A DNA stretch of 34,712 nt from an uncultured Clostridium sp. (GTDB taxonomy: Bacteria > Bacillota > Clostridia > Lachnospirales > Lachnospiraceae). The notes below the pieces were generated by a model. It did no database searches, was not told where the DNA came from, and saw only the letters and a program-made list of their open reading frames with translations. Positions within the stretch are counted from its first letter, which is position 1. Each line of letters begins with the position of its first letter. Location: the NCBI GenBank assembly GCA_900540335.1, contig UQFC01000020.1, positions 1 through 34,712 of the forward strand, in the 5' to 3' direction. This document shows, piece by piece, positions 30,995 to 34,712 of the stretch. A program made the position numbers and the translations under genes.

Positions 30995-31309
30995 TTAAAT
31001 TCCATGTAAATCTGCCAGCGACGCCACCGTATAGCTGATGGAGGCCTTTGTGTGGATCTGATCTCTCAGACGGTTTTTGATTCTCTGATATATGAGCTCA
31101 CAATTTTCTTTATTTGTTCCAACCAGCATAATCAGGTACTGAGACTGATTATATCTGGTAAAGGTATCGCCCTCTCTCAGACATCCGCAAATCACCTGTT
31201 CCAGATCTGACGCGCGAAGCTTCAGCTTTTCCGGATTCCGGATCGCCTTTCCCTCGTAGTCGCTCAGAGTACAGAGCATCAGGTAAATGGACTTTCCAAG
31301 ACGCTCCAT
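30995..31309 (-). CDS. C-terminal fragment of the BTAD regulator, frameshifted
   Basis: A 104-codon frame starting inside the end of the upstream regulator frame. It contains MERLGKSIYLMLCTLSDYEG and a segment CLREGDTFTRYNQSQYLIMLV that resembles the fold pattern of a degenerate GGDEF/cyclase-like module (R-x-x-D-x-x-x-R-Y-x-x-x-x-F/Y-x-x-L-L), without a GGDEF motif. No ribosome site of its own. One extra base in the run at 31318-31320 would join it to the N-terminal part, giving a protein of about 395 aa. It is most likely the lost tail of the regulator, not a separate gene. Confidence 0.6.
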   Translation of the reverse strand: MERLGKSIYLMLCTLSDYEGKAIRNPEKLKLRASDLEQVICGCLREGDTFTRYNQSQYLIMLVGTNKENCELIYQRIKNRLRDQIHTKASISYTVASLADLHGI

Positions 31310-32184
31310 ATTTCGGTAAAGGTCCGGTAATCGCAGAAATATGCGCCCTTTCTGCGTTCCTCTTTTTTCTCACATAATTCCCGTTTTATAAGTTCCATAT
31401 CTCCCGGCAGGTCATGGGATCTCCGGCTGATTTTCTCATAGCATTCCAGCATCTCCGGCGTGGGATCCAGCCCCATCTCATCGGAATACATCTGAACCAT
31501 CTTTTGATAAATCTCCAGGGCTCTTTCATTTTCTCCCTTTGCCAAAAGAGCCTCAATCTGAGCCAGCTGCCAGTTTTCATATGGAAACAGACTGACCGCC
31601 TTCTCATACAGCGCTTCCAGCTCTTCGTTCTTCCCTTTGTGTCTGAAATAATCTGACAGCCAGTAAACGCAGGTATCAAAAATCATCTTCAGCTTCAGAT
31701 TCTCCTCAATCACCCATATTTCCGTGGAAATCTCGGGAAGAAGCTCGCCTTTGTACAGTTCCAGTGCCCGACAGTAATAACCGGCTTTTTTGTCCTCATC
31801 CAATTCTGTTTCCCCGGCTTGTGCCAGCTCCATAAAACTCTGGACATCTGTTCTTACCGGAACCTCTGAACCTGCCATATATCCTCCTTCTGTACGGGTA
31901 ATGTAATCGCAGTCCGGAAGCCCTGCTGCCGGAAAATGCTTTTTAACCTGATGAAAAAGGTTATTAATACTGTTGTTGGGATCTGCAACGTCTCTTCTGT
32001 CATACATTGCATCTATCAATTCTTTTTTGGAAATTTCTTTATTTCCTCTCAGCCATATTAGCTGCATCAGCTGAATAAACTTCAGGGTGTTTTTTCTTCC
32101 CAGCAAAATCTCTTTTCCAAGATACTGTACGGAAAATCCGCCAAGCATATATACATTCAGCTGTTCTTGTTTTTGGGTTTCCAT
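31279..32184 (-). CDS. BTAD-domain transcriptional regulator (SARP-like), truncated by a frameshift
   Basis: 301-aa regulator. The N-terminal OmpR-like winged helix (about 8-105) has VYMLGGFSVQYLGKEI and NSINNLFHQVKKHFPAAG; the bacterial transcriptional activation domain of TPR-type helices (about 110-255) ends QMYSDEMGLDPTPEM. The frame then runs out after CDYRTFTEIW, while the family-like continuation is in the next frame (see 30995-31309). DNA binding and BTAD parts are intact, so partial function is possible. The ribosome site is a run of eight G four bases before the ATG. It likely controls the pilus operon downstream. Confidence 0.75.
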   Translation of the reverse strand: METQKQEQLNVYMLGGFSVQYLGKEILLGRKNTLKFIQLMQLIWLRGNKEISKKELIDAMYDRRDVADPNNSINNLFHQVKKHFPAAGLPDCDYITRTEGGYMAGSEVPVRTDVQSFMELAQAGETELDEDKKAGYYCRALELYKGELLPEISTEIWVIEENLKLKMIFDTCVYWLSDYFRHKGKNEELEALYEKAVSLFPYENWQLAQIEALLAKGENERALEIYQKMVQMYSDEMGLDPTPEMLECYEKISRRSHDLPGDMELIKRELCEKKEERRKGAYFCDYRTFTEIWSVLESPFT

Positions 32185-32188
32185 TTTA

Positions 32189-32196
32189 CCCCCCCC
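32189..32196 (-). promoter_or_regulatory. G8 homopolymer tract as ribosome binding site
   Basis: Eight C on the plus strand (eight G on the transcript) lie 4 bases before the regulator start and are preceded by eight T. No other Shine-Dalgarno-like sequence is present. Such tracts change length by replication slippage, which would alter the strength and spacing of the site. Confidence 0.75.
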
Positions 32197-32259
32197 GAAA
32201 AAAAATGCTGCAATAATCGGAGACCGTTATCGATTAGATACAGTTTTCTACCTGGAAAC

Positions 32260-32268
32260 AGTATAGCA
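32260..32268 (-). promoter_or_regulatory. Extended -10 promoter of the BTAD regulator gene
   Basis: TGCTATACT (TGn + TATACT) read on the minus strand, predicted start near 32253, leader about 68 nt. No good -35. Confidence 0.5.
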
Positions 32269-32452
32269 CAAAATACGCAGAAATACCATAAATTCTGCAA
32301 TTTTTATGTATGTATGTTTTACCACTTTTTTATCTTTTTTTAATACAATGTTTCCTCTCCTGAAGCTATTGTATTGTTTTTTTTCAGAAAAAACAATCCC
32401 TTTGGCAAGAACATACATTTTCTGGCCTCGAAAAGACAAAGAGGAGACTGGA

Positions 32453-32478
32453 ATTGACACATATTTTTATGATAAAAT
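32453..32478 (+). promoter_or_regulatory. Candidate promoter of the AgrA/AgrC-like operon
   Basis: TTGACA (32454-32459) and an extended -10 TGATAAAAT (32470-32478) both occur, but only 13 bp apart, so they do not form one standard promoter. Either the extended -10 acts alone or a shifted -10 (ATAAAA) is used. Confidence 0.35.
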
Positions 32479-32496
32479 AAAACAGAAGGGAATGTG

Positions 32497-33243
32497 ATGA
32501 TTATGAAAATCGCTATTGTAGATGATGATCGAAGTTATATAGAGCAGGTGAAAATTCTCTGCAAAGATTTTGAAACCAGAACCGGCGAACCGGCAGAGCT
32601 TACCTGCTTTTTGGGAGGATCTGATTTTCTGGACAAATTTCAGCCCGGTATTTATCAGATTGTTTTTATGGATATTTTTATGAAAGGGATCACCGGAATT
32701 GACACAGCCAGAAAGCTGCGGGAAATCGATCACACCTGTCTTCTGGTTTTCCTCACTTCCTCCAGTGATTTTATGCCTGATGCCTTCTCATTTCATGCCT
32801 TTGATTATATTACCAAACCGTTTTCTGCAAAACGGATCTTTCAGGTCCTGGATGATGCCAGGAAACATTTTCCAAAGCAGAAACCCAGTATCAACATTGT
32901 CAGCGGCCGGCAGACAATTCCTCTCCTGCTGTCTGATATTGTGTCTGTGGTAAATGATGCTCATTATCTGGATATCCGCACAAAGGACGGAAAACATCTG
33001 CGCAGCCGCATGACTGCAGAAAATTTTCTCCGGCTTACCGGCCACGATCCCCGTTTTCTGTCAGCCAACCGGGGAATTCTTGTCAATGCGGATTATGTAG
33101 ACGCCCTTACAAAGGAAGCCTGTATTCTGACTGACGGCACAAGCTTTCCTGTCCGTGTCCGGGACAGCCAGAAGCTGGAAAATGCTCTTCGCCAATACCA
33201 TTTTACCTGGCTTCGCAGCGAACATCATCACAGGCACACCTGA
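32497..33243 (+). CDS. LytTR-family response regulator, AgrA-like
   Basis: 248-aa response regulator. Receiver domain (about 1-120): acidic D9-D11, phospho-acceptor D59 in VFMDIFMKG, and K107 in DYITKPF. LytTR DNA-binding domain (about 135-235): IVSGRQTIPLLLSDIVSVV, HYLDIRTKDGKHLRSR and FLSANRGILVNADYVD. AAGGG is 6 nt before ATG 32497; GTG 32494 and ATG 32503 are alternatives. Co-transcribed with the kinase gene 73 bp downstream and divergent from the pilus locus, which makes the pilus genes possible targets. Confidence 0.9.
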   Translation: MIMKIAIVDDDRSYIEQVKILCKDFETRTGEPAELTCFLGGSDFLDKFQPGIYQIVFMDIFMKGITGIDTARKLREIDHTCLLVFLTSSSDFMPDAFSFHAFDYITKPFSAKRIFQVLDDARKHFPKQKPSINIVSGRQTIPLLLSDIVSVVNDAHYLDIRTKDGKHLRSRMTAENFLRLTGHDPRFLSANRGILVNADYVDALTKEACILTDGTSFPVRVRDSQKLENALRQYHFTWLRSEHHHRHT

Positions 33244-33316
33244 ATTTTTCTTCGTATTCCTGCAAAACAGGCATTTTCCAAAAAACTTTCTTCTTATTAT
33301 AAAGGGGGATCCTATT

Positions 33317-34648
33317 ATGAATTTTCTGGCAAGTCTGGTTCAATTTCTTGTTCTGATTCCCGCTGCCCTCCTGTGCTATCTTCCCATGAAAAGCAAGCTG
33401 CGCTATTCTCCCGCCCGCACAGCAGGACTTTTTGCACTTGTATATCTTTTTTTCATTCCTGCTGCCGCATGGTTTCTGACGATTTTTCACATTGGCGCCA
33501 ATGCAGTCATGTTTCCGGTTATTTTTATTTCCTTTTTGTTTTACTGGAAAACGCTGGACGTGTCTCTTTCTAAAGCCCTTGCTGTTTATACCCTCAACTG
33601 CTCCCTGCTTTCCTTTTGCTACCTCTATTCTATTGCCTTCAGCGCCTGGCTCCATCCCTGCGGGACGTATCTGGATGTTTTTCTGGATACCGTTTTGTTT
33701 CAGCTTTTTGCCTCTCTTTTTTTAACGCTGATTCTGTCTGTTTCCTTCATCAAAAAGCTTGCCCACCTGATCGAATGTCTGGATATTGATCACATCTGGT
33801 ATATTACCCTGCCTGTTTCCGGCTTTTTCCTTTTGTTTAATATCCAGCTTATTCCCCATTCCTACGAAACCCTGTACGTCAACCGCGTTTTTTTCATATT
33901 CCTGATCTGTATCACTCTCCCCCTGGGACTTCTTCTGTTTCTCTGCGTTCTTTTCTATCATACGGTTGTTCTTTTGATCGACTCGTTTCATCAGACGGAA
34001 CGGACGCATTTTCTTGAAATCCAGGCAGAGCAGTACAACCTCCTTTATAATCATATGGAACAGACGCGGCGCCTGCGCCACGATTTTAAGCATTCTGTCC
34101 ATGCGCTTTCTGTTCTGGCAAACAGCGGAGACATGGAAAGCCTGAAGAAATATTTGGCGGACTATGAACAGCAGGTACTGATTCTGGATCAGCTGCGCCC
34201 CTTCTGCAAAAATGCGGCGCTCAATGCCCTTTTTAATCACTATTATGCCATGGCACAATCTGCAGAAATCCGGACAGACTGGCACATTTCCATTCCTGAT
34301 CCTCTGACGGTTTCCACTCTGGATCTGTCCAGTCTTATGGGAAATATTCTGGAAAATGCCATTGCAGGCTGCCGGACTGTTCCGGAACAGGAACGGTATT
34401 TCATTCTGACAATTGAAGTTCTGGAAAAGAACAGTCTGTATATTGTCTCTTCCAACAGCTCCGATGGAAACCTGAAAAAGGAGTCCGGAATTTACCAGAC
34501 CACCAAAAATCATGGAGGCGGCAGGTCACAGACAGAACACGGAATCGGCCTGTATTCTATCCGGACTCTGGCTGAAAAATACAACGGAATGTCGCAGTTT
34601 TCTTATGAAAACGGACAGTTTTGTGTCGATGTGGTTTTAAAGCTTTAA
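33317..34648 (+). CDS. AgrC-like sensor histidine kinase (GHKL type)
   Basis: 443-aa membrane kinase. The N-terminal half has about six helices (1-215), as in AgrC-type peptide receptors, followed by a coiled segment and an H-box RRLRHDFKHSVH (phospho-acceptor about H255), and a GHKL ATPase domain with NILENAIAGC (N box) and HGIGLYSIRTLAEKYNG (G box). AAAGGGGG precedes ATG 33317; the 54-codon extension upstream is out of the family pattern. Partner of the LytTR regulator. No AgrB/AgrD-type peptide genes are in the window. Confidence 0.88.
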   Translation: MNFLASLVQFLVLIPAALLCYLPMKSKLRYSPARTAGLFALVYLFFIPAAAWFLTIFHIGANAVMFPVIFISFLFYWKTLDVSLSKALAVYTLNCSLLSFCYLYSIAFSAWLHPCGTYLDVFLDTVLFQLFASLFLTLILSVSFIKKLAHLIECLDIDHIWYITLPVSGFFLLFNIQLIPHSYETLYVNRVFFIFLICITLPLGLLLFLCVLFYHTVVLLIDSFHQTERTHFLEIQAEQYNLLYNHMEQTRRLRHDFKHSVHALSVLANSGDMESLKKYLADYEQQVLILDQLRPFCKNAALNALFNHYYAMAQSAEIRTDWHISIPDPLTVSTLDLSSLMGNILENAIAGCRTVPEQERYFILTIEVLEKNSLYIVSSNSSDGNLKKESGIYQTTKNHGGGRSQTEHGIGLYSIRTLAEKYNGMSQFSYENGQFCVDVVLKL

Positions 34649-34677
34649 TTTCTCATAAGATATTTTCTCACAAGAAA

Positions 34678-34697
34678 GAAGCTCGCAAGCGAGCTTC
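34678..34697 (+). terminator. Hairpin after the kinase gene
   Basis: GAAGCTCGC (34678-34686) pairs with GCGAGCTTC (34689-34697); a second small CCGC/GCGG hairpin follows at the window edge. No T-run is visible before the sequence ends, so terminator or repeat element cannot be decided. Confidence 0.4.
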
Positions 34698-34712
34698 TCC
34701 GCCTGCGGCGGG

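Noticed and set aside
31149..31373. Third overlapping frame (74 codons) in the BTAD regulator
   Set aside because: It shows no similarity to the family in sequence pattern; only the other two frames do.

Overview
The window looks like a chromosomal segment of a low-to-mid GC Firmicute, most probably a gut Lachnospiraceae (Clostridium cluster XIVa) species. The reasons are near-consensus AGGAGG ribosome binding sites, sigma-A type promoters, many strong intrinsic terminators, an NADP-type glutamate dehydrogenase, a FeoA-FeoB-small cysteine-rich protein iron operon, YkpA/YbiT- and Uup-type ABC-F proteins, and class B sortases with Spy0128/FctA-like pilins. No rRNA, tRNA, CRISPR array, transposase or phage gene was seen. 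The genus is not determined.

Left part (1-16.2 kb), housekeeping and metabolism: a KdpE/KdpD-like two-component pair (the kinase lacks the KdpD N-terminal module) with a divergent 57-residue membrane miniprotein; gdhA behind a consensus promoter and a hairpin-bearing leader; the ferrous-iron operon feoA-feoB-(45 aa cysteine-rich protein) with two nearly identical palindromic operators; two ABC-F ATPase genes, the second with an attenuator-like leader, flanking a degenerate HPr-like gene; aspartase; an EamA exporter; and a yiaL-yiaK pair for diketogulonate/ascorbate-type sugar-acid metabolism.

Middle part (16.2-21.5 kb): a LacI-family regulator whose likely operators, two identical GCAATCGATTGC palindromes 120 bp apart, sit in front of yiaL; then a polar amino acid ABC transporter (lipoprotein, permease, ATPase) with a clear promoter. 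This block is flanked by two arrays of one 51-bp tandem repeat family. Other arrays (42, 33 and 37 bp periods) follow kdpE, yiaK and a sortase gene.

Right part (21.5-34.7 kb), the most unusual region: a complete pilus locus on the minus strand. In transcription order it holds a BTAD-type regulator (G8 tract at the ribosome binding site and a frameshift), an unrecognised 156-residue protein, a 1376-residue tip-adhesin-like protein with a fibro-slime-like domain and a VPTG signal, a 78-residue DivIVA-like coiled-coil protein, a catalytically dead signal-peptidase homologue, the major pilin (GPATG signal), a class B sortase, a small LPKTG pilin and a second class B sortase. The order large pilin - SipA-like - major pilin - class B sortase - LPxTG minor pilin matches the group A Streptococcus FCT pilus operons. 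The signal-peptidase homologue carries Asp and Gly where the Ser/Lys dyad should be, as described for streptococcal SipA. An AgrC/AgrA-like two-component system is transcribed divergently next to it and may be a second input.
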